Shown here one piece after another: positions 1-8,685 of a stretch of 40,026 bases of DNA. The notes below the pieces were generated by a model. That model made no database searches. It was not told the DNA's origin and saw only the letters and a program-made list of their open reading frames with translations. Position numbers and translations under genes: made by a program. Origin of the DNA: Herminiimonas sp. (GTDB lineage: Bacteria > Pseudomonadota > Gammaproteobacteria > Burkholderiales > Burkholderiaceae_D); assembly GCA_014377845.1 (NCBI GenBank), contig JACMOV010000010.1:1-40026 (forward strand). Direction: 5' to 3'. Numbering within the stretch: the stretch's first letter is position 1; each line of letters starts with the position of its first letter.

Positions 1-321
1 GCGCCGGATGAACTGGTCAACGCAATCCGGCTGGTCGCACAGGGTCACAAGTACATCAGTCCGGCGCTGGCACAGCAACTGGCCAACCAGATCGGCGATG
101 ATCGTGCGGTGCCGCCGCACGAAACCCTGTCCGACCGCGAATACCAGACGCTCACCATGATCGCCTCCGGCAAGACCGTCAGTGAAATCGCCGCCGAGCT
201 GGTGCTGTCGGTAAAGACCATCAGCATGTACCGCACCCGTCTCTTGCAAAAAATGAAACTGCGGCACAACGCCGACCTGACGCATTACGCGATCAAGAAC
301 AACCTGGTGGAAGAAGAATGA
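1..321 (+). CDS. NarL/FixJ-family response regulator, 3' end (partial)
   Basis: The reading frame is open from the first base, so only the last 106 residues are visible and the phosphoacceptor receiver domain lies outside the window. The visible part starts in the linker after a receiver domain (APDELVNAIR, then KYISPALAQQLA). It continues into a LuxR-type helix-turn-helix at about residues 40-100, with the hallmark pattern LSDREYQTLTMIASGKT, then SEIAAELVLSVKTIS (recognition helix) and RLLQKMKL. Such proteins bind DNA as dimers once phosphorylated by a partner sensor kinase, and several in Burkholderiales control motility or virulence. No kinase is visible here. The next gene, a diguanylate cyclase, starts 190 bases downstream on the same strand. 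The target genes cannot be inferred from the sequence. Confidence 0.9.
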   Translation, partial: APDELVNAIRLVAQGHKYISPALAQQLANQIGDDRAVPPHETLSDREYQTLTMIASGKTVSEIAAELVLSVKTISMYRTRLLQKMKLRHNADLTHYAIKNNLVEEE

Positions 322-510
322 CTGCGAGACGCGGCTTCTGACAGGTGTACCCAACCCGGCTTTCTTCACAAAAGCCAGAACACCGTGGTGATTCGGGCAC
401 AGTTCTCCGACGCAACTTCAGCACCGGCATATTATGATCGTGCAGCATCCCGGACAGTTGTCTCGGCACCGGCGTTGCCATCCTTGTATTGAACACCACC
501 GAAGCCACCG

Positions 511-2088
511 ATGCGCGACAAATCAGCACCGCCCAAGAACCCCGCCGAAGTCGCGCGAGAAACCTTCAGCCGGCTCGCACGCGAGCGGATCGCGCCGACT
601 CCGGATAATTACCGCGACATCTATAACGAGATCGTCGGCATCGTCTCCGAATCGAATGCGGAAAGCGTTCTGGCTGGCTTCGCGCAGCACCTCGTGGCCA
701 TGCCGGGCGAAGCAGCGACCGTCGGCGAACAGCTGCGCACGGCGCTGAAGGCGCGCGACTGGACCGACTACAGCGCCTGCCTGATCGCGCTGGGCAATCG
801 CCACCTGCTGCCAAAACCGGTGATCGCAACACCGGCCCCGGTGGTGACGTCGCGTCCGATCGAAGCGCCACCGGCCGACGTCGATATCCAGGTCAAGCAA
901 TTGCGCGAGATGCTGAGCCGCACCCTCGGTTACGCCTTGCCGCCGCTGCTGATCAACGCCCCGGAGCTGATCGCGGAAGCCGAGGCGGTCAGCGCCATGG
1001 CAAAGGACGCGCGATCCGACATTGCGCTGACTGACCTCGCTGCACGCCTCAAGAAATTCTGCTTCAAGCTCGACACCAAGGGTGGCGACCTGGCCGAGCA
1101 GCAGGAGTTGCTGCTGCAGCTGTTCCGGCTGCTGCTGGAGAACGTCGCCGAACTGCTGGAAGACGACAGCTGGCTGCGCGGCCAGATCGGCGCGGTGCAC
1201 AAGCTGCTGTCCGGCCCGATCACGCACCTGGCGTTGAAAGACGCCACCGCCAGCCTGAAGGAAGTGATCTACCAGCAGGGCCTGTTGAAGCATAGCCTGT
1301 CGGAAGCCAAGATCACGGTCAAGAGCATGATGCTGACCTTCGTCGAGCGGCTCGGCGCAGTCGCCGACAGCACCGGCGACTATCACCACAAGATCGACCA
1401 GTACGCCAAGAAGATCAGCGTGGCGCAGGACGTCAAGGACCTGAACCAGATTCTCGACGGCGTCATGCGCGAGACCCGGGCTGCTCAGGAAGAGGCACTG
1501 CGCTCGCGCGACCAGATGGAGAGCGCGCGACAGGAGATGACGGCAGCAGAAGACCGCATCCACAAGCTCGAATCGCAGCTCGAACACCTGAGCGAACTGG
1601 TGCGCGAAGACGAGCTGACCGGCAGCCTGAACCGGCGCGGCCTCGACGAAGTGTTGGAGCGCGAGTTCGCGCGGGTCGACCGCAAGGGCACCAATCTGTG
1701 CGTGGCGATGCTCGACGTCGATGATTTCAAACGCCTCAACGACACGCACGGCCACCTGGCGGGCGACGGTGCGCTGGTGCACCTGGTCGGCATCGTCAAG
1801 GACACCCTGCGCACGATGGACGTGGTCGGCCGCTTCGGCGGCGAGGAATTCCTGGTGATCCTGCCTGACACCACGCTGGCTCTCGCGACCCAGACGATCA
1901 CCCGGCTGCAGCGCGAGCTGACCAAGCGGATTTTCATGTTCAACAACGAGCAGCTGCTGATGACCTTCAGCGCCGGCGTGGCCGCACGCCAGCCCAACGA
2001 AGGCGTGCCGTCGCTGATCAGCCGGGCCGATGGCGCCTTGTACGATGCCAAGAAGACCGGCAAGAACCGGGTGGTGGCGGCGCAATGA
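511..2088 (+). CDS. Soluble diguanylate cyclase (GGDEF domain)
   Basis: A 525-residue protein with no signal peptide or membrane segment, so probably cytoplasmic. The C-terminal 160 residues form a GGDEF domain that condenses two GTP into c-di-GMP. The active-site signature reads GGEEF (residues 443-447), and an RxxD product-inhibition site (RTMD, 434-437) sits exactly five residues before it, so an active, feedback-inhibited enzyme is expected. DELTGSLNRRG near residue 366 marks the domain start. A charged coiled-coil-like helix (about 318-370, rich in E, Q and R) precedes it and probably mediates dimerisation. The N-terminal 300 residues (containing APTPDNYRDIYNEI) are helical and resemble the front part of other betaproteobacterial GGDEF proteins, but I know no defined function for them. 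With ycgR at 21189 it could form a local c-di-GMP motility circuit; that link is inference. Confidence 0.93.
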   Translation: MRDKSAPPKNPAEVARETFSRLARERIAPTPDNYRDIYNEIVGIVSESNAESVLAGFAQHLVAMPGEAATVGEQLRTALKARDWTDYSACLIALGNRHLLPKPVIATPAPVVTSRPIEAPPADVDIQVKQLREMLSRTLGYALPPLLINAPELIAEAEAVSAMAKDARSDIALTDLAARLKKFCFKLDTKGGDLAEQQELLLQLFRLLLENVAELLEDDSWLRGQIGAVHKLLSGPITHLALKDATASLKEVIYQQGLLKHSLSEAKITVKSMMLTFVERLGAVADSTGDYHHKIDQYAKKISVAQDVKDLNQILDGVMRETRAAQEEALRSRDQMESARQEMTAAEDRIHKLESQLEHLSELVREDELTGSLNRRGLDEVLEREFARVDRKGTNLCVAMLDVDDFKRLNDTHGHLAGDGALVHLVGIVKDTLRTMDVVGRFGGEEFLVILPDTTLALATQTITRLQRELTKRIFMFNNEQLLMTFSAGVAARQPNEGVPSLISRADGALYDAKKTGKNRVVAAQ

Positions 2089-2166
2089 GGCAAACCGACC
2101 CACTTGGAACACGGTGCAGGGCGCGCGCCGCGTGACATCGCCCTGACGCAGACGTCGACCCCCAAG

Positions 2167-3651
2167 ATGACGACACAGATCCCACCAGCCAGCCTCGATC
2201 CGGAAGACTGGCCCGCCTTCCGCGAACAAAGTCACCGCATGCTCGATGACATGCTGAACTACGTGCAGAACATCCGCCAGCGTCCGGTCTGGCAACCGAT
2301 CCCCGACCCGGTTCGCGCCCGCTTCCAGGAGCCCCTGCCGCATCAGGCCGGCAGCCTGAAAGATGCGCACGAAACCTTCATGCAGCAGGTCCTCCCCTAC
2401 GCGGTGGGCAACGTCCATCCCGGCTTCATGGGCTGGGTGCATGGCGGCGGCACACCGGTCGGCATGGTGGCGGAAATGCTGTCTGCCGGCCTGAATGCGA
2501 ATCTTGGCGGCCGTAACCAGATGCCGGTCGAAGTCGAGCGCCAGGTCGTGCGCTGGATGCGCGAACTGTTCGAATTTCCGGAGACGGCCAGCGGCGTGTT
2601 CGTCACTGGCACGTCGATGGCCAACCTGATGGCCGTGCTGGTGGCCAGGACGGCAGCGATCGGCAAGTCGGTCCGGCACGACGGCCTGGGTGAGCATGGC
2701 GCGCAACTGGTCGCCTACACCTCGGCGGCGGCGCATGGTTGCGTGGCCCAGGCGATGGACTTGTCGGGACTGGGAACGGCGGCGTTGCGGCGCATTCCGG
2801 TCGATGCCAGCCAGCGGATCGATATCGGCCAACTCAAGGCGGCGATCGCAGCGGATCGCGGCGCGGGACTGCAGCCGTTCTTCATTGCGGGTACCGCAGG
2901 CTCGGTAGACACCGGCGCGATCGACGATCTGACGGCATTGGCCGATCTGGCGGCGCGCGAGGCACTCTGGTTTCATGTCGACGGCGCGTTCGGCGCACTC
3001 GGCATGCTGGCGCCGGATGTCGCACCGCTCCTGGCAGGCATCGAACGGGCGGATTCGATCGCACTGGATTTTCATAAATGGGGGCAGGTTCCCTACGATG
3101 CCGGTTTCCTGCTGGTGCGGGACGCAACCAGGCACATGGATGCGTTTGCCGCTCCAGTGGCATATCTGCGGCGGGAAGCGCGCGGCCTGGCAGCGGGCTC
3201 GCCGTGGCCTTGCGATTTCGGGCCCGACCTGTCGCGCAGTTTTCGGGCATTGAAGACCTGGTTCACGTTCAAGGTCCATGGCGCCGACAAAATGGGCGCG
3301 GCGATTTCGCAAACCTGCGCCCTGGCCCGGTATCTCGCAGGACGGGTCGAGGCCGATCCGGCGCTTGAACTGCTGGCGCCGGTCGCACTCAACATCGTCT
3401 GCTTCCGCTATCGCGCCGCTGCTGCCGATGTCGACGACCTGAACCGCGAACTCGTCGCCGACCTGCACGAGTCTGGCATCGCCGTTCCCTCCACCACGAT
3501 GATCGACGGTCACCTCGCGATCCGGGCGGCGATCGTCAATCACCGCACCTGCAGCGACGACATCGATCGCCTGCTCGATGCCGTCGTGTCGTTCGGCACA
3601 CGCCGTTGCAATGGCAGCAGCACCTCACTGGAACCACCATGTCCGACTTGA
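2167..3651 (+). CDS. Group II pyridoxal-phosphate-dependent decarboxylase family protein
   Basis: A 494-residue fold-type I PLP enzyme of the glutamate/aromatic-amino-acid decarboxylase group. The family pattern is clear: a stacking histidine in SAAAHGCV (H190), the aspartate that holds the pyridine nitrogen in FHVDGAFG (D272), and the Schiff-base lysine in DFHKWGQV (K304). Such enzymes normally remove the alpha-carboxylate of an amino acid to give an amine; the substrate is not predictable here, and some relatives act as aldehyde synthases. The ATG at 2167 is chosen because the upstream in-frame extension (from a TTG at 2104) looks non-coding and homology begins after it; no strong ribosome site is visible for either. 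It is the first of three consecutive genes, and its 3' end overlaps the start of the ATP-grasp gene by 13 bases. Confidence 0.88.
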   Translation: MTTQIPPASLDPEDWPAFREQSHRMLDDMLNYVQNIRQRPVWQPIPDPVRARFQEPLPHQAGSLKDAHETFMQQVLPYAVGNVHPGFMGWVHGGGTPVGMVAEMLSAGLNANLGGRNQMPVEVERQVVRWMRELFEFPETASGVFVTGTSMANLMAVLVARTAAIGKSVRHDGLGEHGAQLVAYTSAAAHGCVAQAMDLSGLGTAALRRIPVDASQRIDIGQLKAAIAADRGAGLQPFFIAGTAGSVDTGAIDDLTALADLAAREALWFHVDGAFGALGMLAPDVAPLLAGIERADSIALDFHKWGQVPYDAGFLLVRDATRHMDAFAAPVAYLRREARGLAAGSPWPCDFGPDLSRSFRALKTWFTFKVHGADKMGAAISQTCALARYLAGRVEADPALELLAPVALNIVCFRYRAAAADVDDLNRELVADLHESGIAVPSTTMIDGHLAIRAAIVNHRTCSDDIDRLLDAVVSFGTRRCNGSSTSLEPPCPT

Positions 3652-4874
3652 TCGAAGCCGCAGCCATACCGTATGCACCGCTGATCGGCGTCGCCCCCCT
3701 GATGCGGCGCGCATTTCTCAAGGAAGACCTTGCGCCGCTGGCGGCAGCCCTGGTCAAGCGCGCGCAGGCGCATCCGGATGACGCCAATGCCTACCTGGAT
3801 TGTTCGACCGTGCTGCAGTTGAGCGGGGACCGCGATATCGCGCTTGCAGTGCAGGCCCAGGCGATCCAGATCCAGCCGCTCTACAACCGGCCGGCCAGTA
3901 CCGCGACGCCGGGCCTGCGCCTGCTGGTCCTGATGGGACCGGGCGACCTGATGTCGAACACGCCGATCGAATTCCTGGTGGAAGACTCCGACGTGGCGCT
4001 GGAACTGCTCTACCTGACCGTCGACACGCCCTTCCCCGACAACGTGCCCGACCATGACGTGATGCTGGTCGCCGTGGCCGAATCGGATAGCAACCAGCCA
4101 CTGCTGCAGAGCCTCTACGGCATCGCCGATGTCTGGCCGCGTCCGGTCGTCAACCTGCCGGAGCGCATCGCGGTGCTGTCGCGTGATGGCGTCTGTGCCG
4201 CCTTGGCTGGGATCGCGGGCGTGGACATGCCGGTCACTGCCCGCATCGACCGCGCTGCATTGGCGGCGCTTGGCGCCGGCGCCGGCAGGCTCGACGACTT
4301 CCTGCCGGGCGATGCCTTTCCGTTGATCGTGCGTCCGACCGGCTCGCATGCCGGTACCAACCTCGACCGGATGGCCACCGCCGGCGACCTCGCAGACTAC
4401 GTGGCGCGCGTCGACGCCGAACGATTTTATATCTCGCGCTTCGTCGACTATCGCAGCGCCGACGGCCTGTTTCGCAAGTACCGGATCGCGCTGATCGAAG
4501 GCCGGGCCTTCGTCTGCCACTACGCCGTGTCGGCCCACTGGATGATCCACTACCTCAACGCCGGCATGAGCGAAAGCGCCGAGAAGCGCGCCGAGGAAGC
4601 CGCCTGCATGGCCAGTTTCGACCAGACCTTCGCGGTGCGCCACGCCGACGCCTTGCGCGCGATCGACCAGCGCATGGGCTTGCCCTATGTCGGCATCGAC
4701 TGCGCCGAGACGCTGGCCGGCGACCTGCTGATCTTCGAAGTCGACAACGCCATGATCGTGCATGCGATGGATGACGAGGCAATGTACCCCTACAAGAAAC
4801 CGGCGATGCAGAAAGTGTTCACCGCATTCCGCCAGATGCTGGAGCACGCACGCGTCGCGACACCCGCGAACTGA
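3639..4874 (+). CDS. TPR-like / ATP-grasp domain protein
   Basis: A 411-residue protein. Residues about 26-75 look like one or two tetratricopeptide-type helical repeats (AHPDDANAYLDCSTVLQLSGD, then a second helix pair). The C-terminal half has the pattern of an ATP-grasp ligase of the RimK/glutathione-synthetase-like group: a glycine-rich loop FPLIVRPTGSHAGTNLD, a strand YRIALIEGRAFVCHYAVS, and a terminal metal-binding segment GIDCAE...LLIFEVDNAMIVH with acidic and Asn ligands. ATP-grasp enzymes join a carboxylate to an amine or thiol through an acyl-phosphate. The ATG at 3639 is preceded by GGAA at a suitable distance, and a TTG 33 bases upstream is less likely. It lies between two PLP enzymes, overlapping the previous gene by 13 bases and the next by one (TGATG), which suggests translational coupling and a shared pathway. 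The substrate is unknown. Confidence 0.75.
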   Translation: MSDLIEAAAIPYAPLIGVAPLMRRAFLKEDLAPLAAALVKRAQAHPDDANAYLDCSTVLQLSGDRDIALAVQAQAIQIQPLYNRPASTATPGLRLLVLMGPGDLMSNTPIEFLVEDSDVALELLYLTVDTPFPDNVPDHDVMLVAVAESDSNQPLLQSLYGIADVWPRPVVNLPERIAVLSRDGVCAALAGIAGVDMPVTARIDRAALAALGAGAGRLDDFLPGDAFPLIVRPTGSHAGTNLDRMATAGDLADYVARVDAERFYISRFVDYRSADGLFRKYRIALIEGRAFVCHYAVSAHWMIHYLNAGMSESAEKRAEEAACMASFDQTFAVRHADALRAIDQRMGLPYVGIDCAETLAGDLLIFEVDNAMIVHAMDDEAMYPYKKPAMQKVFTAFRQMLEHARVATPAN

Positions 4875-6457
4875 TGCCATCCTGCCCGCCAAGCGAACCG
4901 GTGCTGGCGGACACGCGCGCCCTGCTGGTGTCGGGCGGCGATGCCCGCATCCGGCGCGACCCGGCCACCGGCCTATCGAAATACGGCTGCGGCGCGCAAC
5001 CCGACCCGGACCTGATCGCGCTCGGCTCGTGCACTGCATCGACCATCTCGACAGCCGGCATGGCGGCAGCCAATGCCTTGCGGACCGCATGTCTTCAGGC
5101 CCTGAAAGACCAACCCGCTACAACCGTCTACGCCACCCGTGCCCAGCGTCTGCGAACGACCCTGATCGATCTGTGCGGCTTCACCGAAAGCGATCGGGTC
5201 GACGCGGTGCTGGCGGCCTCCGGCACCGATGTACTGCTGCTGGCTGCGCAATGGCTCAAGCCGGATTGCACCGTGATGGTCGAGCCCGGCGAAACCGGCA
5301 GCGGCGCGGTTGCCGCGTTGCGCGGCCAGCATTTCAACCCGCGCACGGCGCATCGCGCCTCGGTCACCATCGGTGACCCGATCGGCGACTGGCGCGGCAC
5401 GCTCGTGACGCTGCCGGTGCGCGAGGCAGATGGCAGCCTGAGGCAAGCGGCCGAGATCGATGCCGAATGGATGGCACGCGTGAACGCAGCGGCGCAGGCT
5501 GGCCAACGCGTGCTGCTGATCCTGACCGACGTCACCAAGACCGGATTGATCGTGCCCGGTATCGACACGGTGCTGGCACTCAAGCGACGCTGGCCGGCGC
5601 AGGTCGAGGTGCTGGTCGATGCCTGTCAGTTCAGGATGTCGATGGCGACCGTGCGCGCCTATGTCGCCGAAGGTTGGATGGTGGCGCTGACCGGCTCCAA
5701 GTTCGTCGCCGGTCCGACCTTCAGCGGCGTGCTGCTGGTGCCGCCGGCAACTGCCCACCGGTACCGGGACGTCGCGCTTGGTTCCGGCGCAGGTGCGTAT
5801 TCCGGAATCGCGGACTGGCCGCGGGGCTGGGCGGCCGGGGCGTCTCTGCCCGCGACCACCAACTTCGGCCTGTTGCTGCGATGGGAAGCGGCGCTGCCGA
5901 ACCTGCGCGCGTTTGCCGCCCTCTCCGATCAGGCCGTCGCGGCATTCCTGCGCCGGTTCGGCGAGACCATCACCACGGCGCTCGCCGCCAACCCATGCTT
6001 CGAAGCCTTGCCGGTTGCGGCGCTTGCGCGCGGATCGCTCGCAGGGAGGAAGAACCGGGATGCAGACTGGGGGGCAGAATGGGCGGCTGAATGGGACACA
6101 ACCCAGACGATCTTTCCGTTCCTGCTACGCGCACCGGGCAGCCTCCGGCCGCTGCAACGCGACGAAACCGAAAAGGTGCACCGCGCCTTGCAGCTGGCCG
6201 GTGACCTGCACGGCGGGAGGCGTTTTCAACTGGGTCAGCCGGTCGCATGCGGACTCCGCGACGCGGTCGAGGTCAGTGCGCTGCGCTTGTGTGTGAGTGC
6301 GCCGATGATGGTTGCGGCGTGCACGGGGGGCGAGGCCGCGGTTGAGGCCGCACTGGGCGCCGCGCTCGCGGCCTTCGACCGGATCGGCGAACTGCTGGCA
6401 GCGCGTCACGCCGCCGGGCGCCGTCCCGATGCCACACACAACCTGCACATCGGCTGA
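4874..6457 (+). CDS. Class V aminotransferase-like PLP enzyme of unknown specificity
   Basis: A 527-residue protein not recognised as a named enzyme. The centre has the layout of a fold-type I PLP enzyme of the class V (cysteine desulfurase/kynureninase-like) type: AASGTDVLLLA for the phosphate-binding turn, VLVDACQF with the pyridine-nitrogen aspartate (D249) and a nearby Gln (Q252), and TGSKFVAGP with the probable Schiff-base lysine (K276). The protein is longer than usual class V enzymes (about 380-420), with an extra C-terminal part and an Ala/Arg-rich tail. Its start codon overlaps the stop of the ATP-grasp gene (TGATG). Possible activities include C-S or C-C lyase, aminotransferase or desulfurase; the sequence does not decide between them. 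Confidence 0.7.
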   Translation: MPSCPPSEPVLADTRALLVSGGDARIRRDPATGLSKYGCGAQPDPDLIALGSCTASTISTAGMAAANALRTACLQALKDQPATTVYATRAQRLRTTLIDLCGFTESDRVDAVLAASGTDVLLLAAQWLKPDCTVMVEPGETGSGAVAALRGQHFNPRTAHRASVTIGDPIGDWRGTLVTLPVREADGSLRQAAEIDAEWMARVNAAAQAGQRVLLILTDVTKTGLIVPGIDTVLALKRRWPAQVEVLVDACQFRMSMATVRAYVAEGWMVALTGSKFVAGPTFSGVLLVPPATAHRYRDVALGSGAGAYSGIADWPRGWAAGASLPATTNFGLLLRWEAALPNLRAFAALSDQAVAAFLRRFGETITTALAANPCFEALPVAALARGSLAGRKNRDADWGAEWAAEWDTTQTIFPFLLRAPGSLRPLQRDETEKVHRALQLAGDLHGGRRFQLGQPVACGLRDAVEVSALRLCVSAPMMVAACTGGEAAVEAALGAALAAFDRIGELLAARHAAGRRPDATHNLHIG

Positions 6458-6587
6458 AAGCTCAGTCCGCCCTTCGCCCGGATCAGGAGACAAGCCTGCC
6501 TGTTTCAAATCCGGATCTGTTGAAGAAATCCCTGCCTGTTCGACCGACTGCGACGCAACCGAAAGTATTATTATGGAGCAATAAAAA

Positions 6588-6639
6588 GACGCCATCACCA
6601 CGGCCGTCATTGTCGTTTTTGCCATCACGGGATGGCGTC
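6588..6639 (+). promoter_or_regulatory. Leader with alternative hairpins upstream of the VioA-like gene
   Basis: GACGCCATC at 6588-6596 is the exact reverse complement of GATGGCGTC at 6631-6639, a 9-bp stem. The same right arm can instead pair with GCCATC at 6621-6626, giving a 6-bp stem with an ACGG loop. The two foldings are mutually exclusive because GCCATCAC occurs twice. The segment follows an AT-rich stretch (6566-6587) and ends 27 bases before the chosen start codon. A regulatory role is inference; no riboswitch class is recognised. Confidence 0.35.
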
Positions 6640-6666
6640 AACACGAACACCGCAGGGATGGGCCAC

Positions 6667-7779
6667 ATGCGCGACACCAAGCCGATTTACGTTACCCAGC
6701 CTCACCTGCCGCCGCTGGCGGAGTTCCTGCCGTATCTCGAAAAAATCTGGGACAGCCGGGTACTCACCAATGGCGGTCCATTCCATGCCCAGCTGGAAGC
6801 GGCGCTGTGCGACTACCTCGGTGTCGAACACCTGGCGCTATTCACCAACGGCACGATCGGTCTGATCACGGCATTGCAGGCATTGCGGATCACCGGTGAA
6901 GTCATCACCACACCCTACTCCTTCGTCGCCACCGCACACTCGCTGGTCTGGAACGGGATCAAGCCGGTCTTCGTCGATGTCCATCCCGACACGCTCAATT
7001 TGGACCCCGCCAGGATCGAAGCCGCGATCACGCCGCAGACGACGGCCATCATGCCGGTGCATTGCTACGGACATCCGTGCGACGTCGATGCCATCGAGAA
7101 GATCGCCGACAACTACAATCTGAAAGTGATCTACGACGCCGCGCATGCCTTTGGCGTGAAGTGCCATTGCGGCAGCGTGCTCACGCATGGCGACCTGTCG
7201 GTGCTGAGCTTTCATGCGACCAAAGTGTTCAATACCTTCGAGGGCGGCGCCATCATCTGCCCCGACGCAAAGACCAAGGTCCGCATCGATCACCTGAAGA
7301 ATTTCGGCTTCGTCGACGAGACCATCGTCGTCGCGCCCGGCATCAATGGCAAGATGAGCGAGTTCAATGCAGCGCTGGGTCTCCTGCAGTTGAAGGGAAT
7401 CGATGCGGCACTGGCGCGGCGCAGGGAGGTCGATGCGCTGTATCGCCGGTTGCTGCCGGAGATTAAAGGTATTCGTATTCTGAGCGACAGCGGCGAGCAC
7501 ACGTCGAACTACGCATACTTTCCGGTCATGGTCGAGGATGACTATCCACTGAGCCGCGACGGCCTTTATACCCGCCTGCGAGAGCAGAATATTTTCTCGC
7601 GACGGTATTTTTATCCGCTGATCACGGATTTTCCGATGTATCGCGGTCTTCCCTCGGCCCAGGCGGAAAATCTGCCGGTGGCGACTGCGGCGGCGCGCAA
7701 GGCGCTGTGCTTGCCGATTTATCCGGGGTTGACGGATGAGGATGTTTATCGGGTGGTGGACTGTTTGCGAAGCGCATAA
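6667..7779 (+). CDS. DegT/DnrJ/EryC1/StrS-family sugar aminotransferase (VioA-like)
   Basis: A 370-residue PLP-dependent aminotransferase that adds an amino group to a nucleotide-activated keto-deoxysugar. Family marks: YVTQPHLPPL at the N-terminus, LTNGGPFHAQLE, FTNGTIGLITALQAL, ITTPYSFVATAHS, the aspartate in VIYDAAHAFG and the Schiff-base lysine in LSFHATKVFN (K186). From memory the pattern is closest to VioA (dTDP-4-amino-4,6-dideoxyglucose synthesis), but QdtB/FdtB-type 3-aminotransferases are related, so the sugar position is uncertain. Start: an in-frame TTG at 6520 and an ATG at 6658 exist, but AGGGA at 6654-6658 is well spaced for the ATG at 6667, where family homology begins. It is convergent with the glycan operon downstream. 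A VioA-type enzyme beside flagellin genes recalls the viosamine island of Pseudomonas syringae. No dehydratase or thymidylyltransferase is in the window. Confidence 0.9.
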   Translation: MRDTKPIYVTQPHLPPLAEFLPYLEKIWDSRVLTNGGPFHAQLEAALCDYLGVEHLALFTNGTIGLITALQALRITGEVITTPYSFVATAHSLVWNGIKPVFVDVHPDTLNLDPARIEAAITPQTTAIMPVHCYGHPCDVDAIEKIADNYNLKVIYDAAHAFGVKCHCGSVLTHGDLSVLSFHATKVFNTFEGGAIICPDAKTKVRIDHLKNFGFVDETIVVAPGINGKMSEFNAALGLLQLKGIDAALARRREVDALYRRLLPEIKGIRILSDSGEHTSNYAYFPVMVEDDYPLSRDGLYTRLREQNIFSRRYFYPLITDFPMYRGLPSAQAENLPVATAAARKALCLPIYPGLTDEDVYRVVDCLRSA

Positions 7780-7928
7780 AGCATCAAGAAATTCAGTTGG
7801 CGATGTTATGCAGCTGCCACGATAAGGACGACTAGGAAGAATCGTTCTAAAAAAATCTGCAGGAAAAAGTTGGTGGTGTGGCGGCGTGTGAAATCGAAAG
7901 TACTCTCATGGCACTTCGGTAATTGCTC

Positions 7929-8684
7929 TTAGTTTTCGGAGGATTCACAGACCAAAAAAATGCTTGAGCAGAGGTCTGGATACTGCTGTCCGAGCATGTA
8001 GCACCCTTCCAAATACTGCATTGAAATAATGTCTGTCGAAAGCAGCATGTCCCATTGAAAATTCGCAAGTGCCTTGAAGAAAATTCCTCCACGGTGCACT
8101 ATTTTCAAGCCTGCTTTGGTAGCATCGCGCTCGAGCGTATCGAGGCGATAGGTAGATCGGTGGCCATGGGCGGCCTCGGATGAAGTGACTGCATCGTTAT
8201 GCGTGATTAGTCCCATCTTGACTGCGATTTGACGCGATGCTGCATTTGCATTAGGGCAAGCCAAGAAAAGCCGGCCGCCTTCGGCCAGCCATTCAAGGTT
8301 AATCCGCTCAAGCACGCCCACAGGATTATCCAGATGCTCCAATACATGCGTCATGACAATATTGTTGTAGCGGCGTGGCAGGTCAACCGTCTCGAATGCG
8401 CCATGAATATAGGAAATCCCCACGCACGGCCTCGTTTTCGCTTCAGCAATGAAAATATCCGAGCCTTCTACACAGGTAACGTCGTCGAACAGCGCTGCAA
8501 GGCGCTGAGTAAATCGCCCGGTATAACTACCAAGCTCAAGCACGCTGCCTTCATTGAAAAATGGCTGGAACGACCTCACCATATAGCCGTGCATTACATC
8601 GTAGTCAAAGCTATAGGCGTATCGCTCTTCAGGTGGGTCACCCGCGTCCCCTCCCTCATTATTAAAAGTGCGCGCAAGTGTCAT
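7929..8684 (-). CDS. Class I SAM-dependent methyltransferase
   Basis: A 251-residue methyltransferase. Motif I is ELGSYTGRF (residues 50-58), the acidic end of strand 2 is VEGSD (72-76), and MTHVLEHLDNP (111-121) is the typical motif of small-molecule and sugar methyltransferases. The start at 8684 is preferred over a far upstream codon (8864) because it lies one base after the stop of the acetyltransferase gene and removes 60 residues that merely overlay that gene. It is the last gene of the minus-strand glycan operon and probably methylates a sugar or its acyl decoration; the exact acceptor is unknown. Base composition looks lower in GC than the flagellar genes. Confidence 0.85.
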   Translation of the reverse strand: MTLARTFNNEGGDAGDPPEERYAYSFDYDVMHGYMVRSFQPFFNEGSVLELGSYTGRFTQRLAALFDDVTCVEGSDIFIAEAKTRPCVGISYIHGAFETVDLPRRYNNIVMTHVLEHLDNPVGVLERINLEWLAEGGRLFLACPNANAASRQIAVKMGLITHNDAVTSSEAAHGHRSTYRLDTLERDATKAGLKIVHRGGIFFKALANFQWDMLLSTDIISMQYLEGCYMLGQQYPDLCSSIFLVCESSEN

Positions 8685-8685
8685 T

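Noticed and set aside
358-376. Small hairpin GGCTTT/AAAGCC after the response regulator gene
   Set aside because: Only six base pairs with a seven-base loop and no T-run; too weak to call a terminator.
523-3543. A 1006-codon open frame on the minus strand opposite the cyclase and decarboxylase genes
   Set aside because: Its product is rich in Arg, His, Gln and Asp and matches no family. It mirrors two well-supported plus-strand genes with strong codon bias, which leaves long stop-free antisense frames in GC-rich DNA.
3540-5090. A 516-codon minus-strand frame opposite the ATP-grasp gene
   Set aside because: Same reason: antisense shadow with no recognisable domain, while the plus strand carries clear ATP-grasp and PLP motifs.
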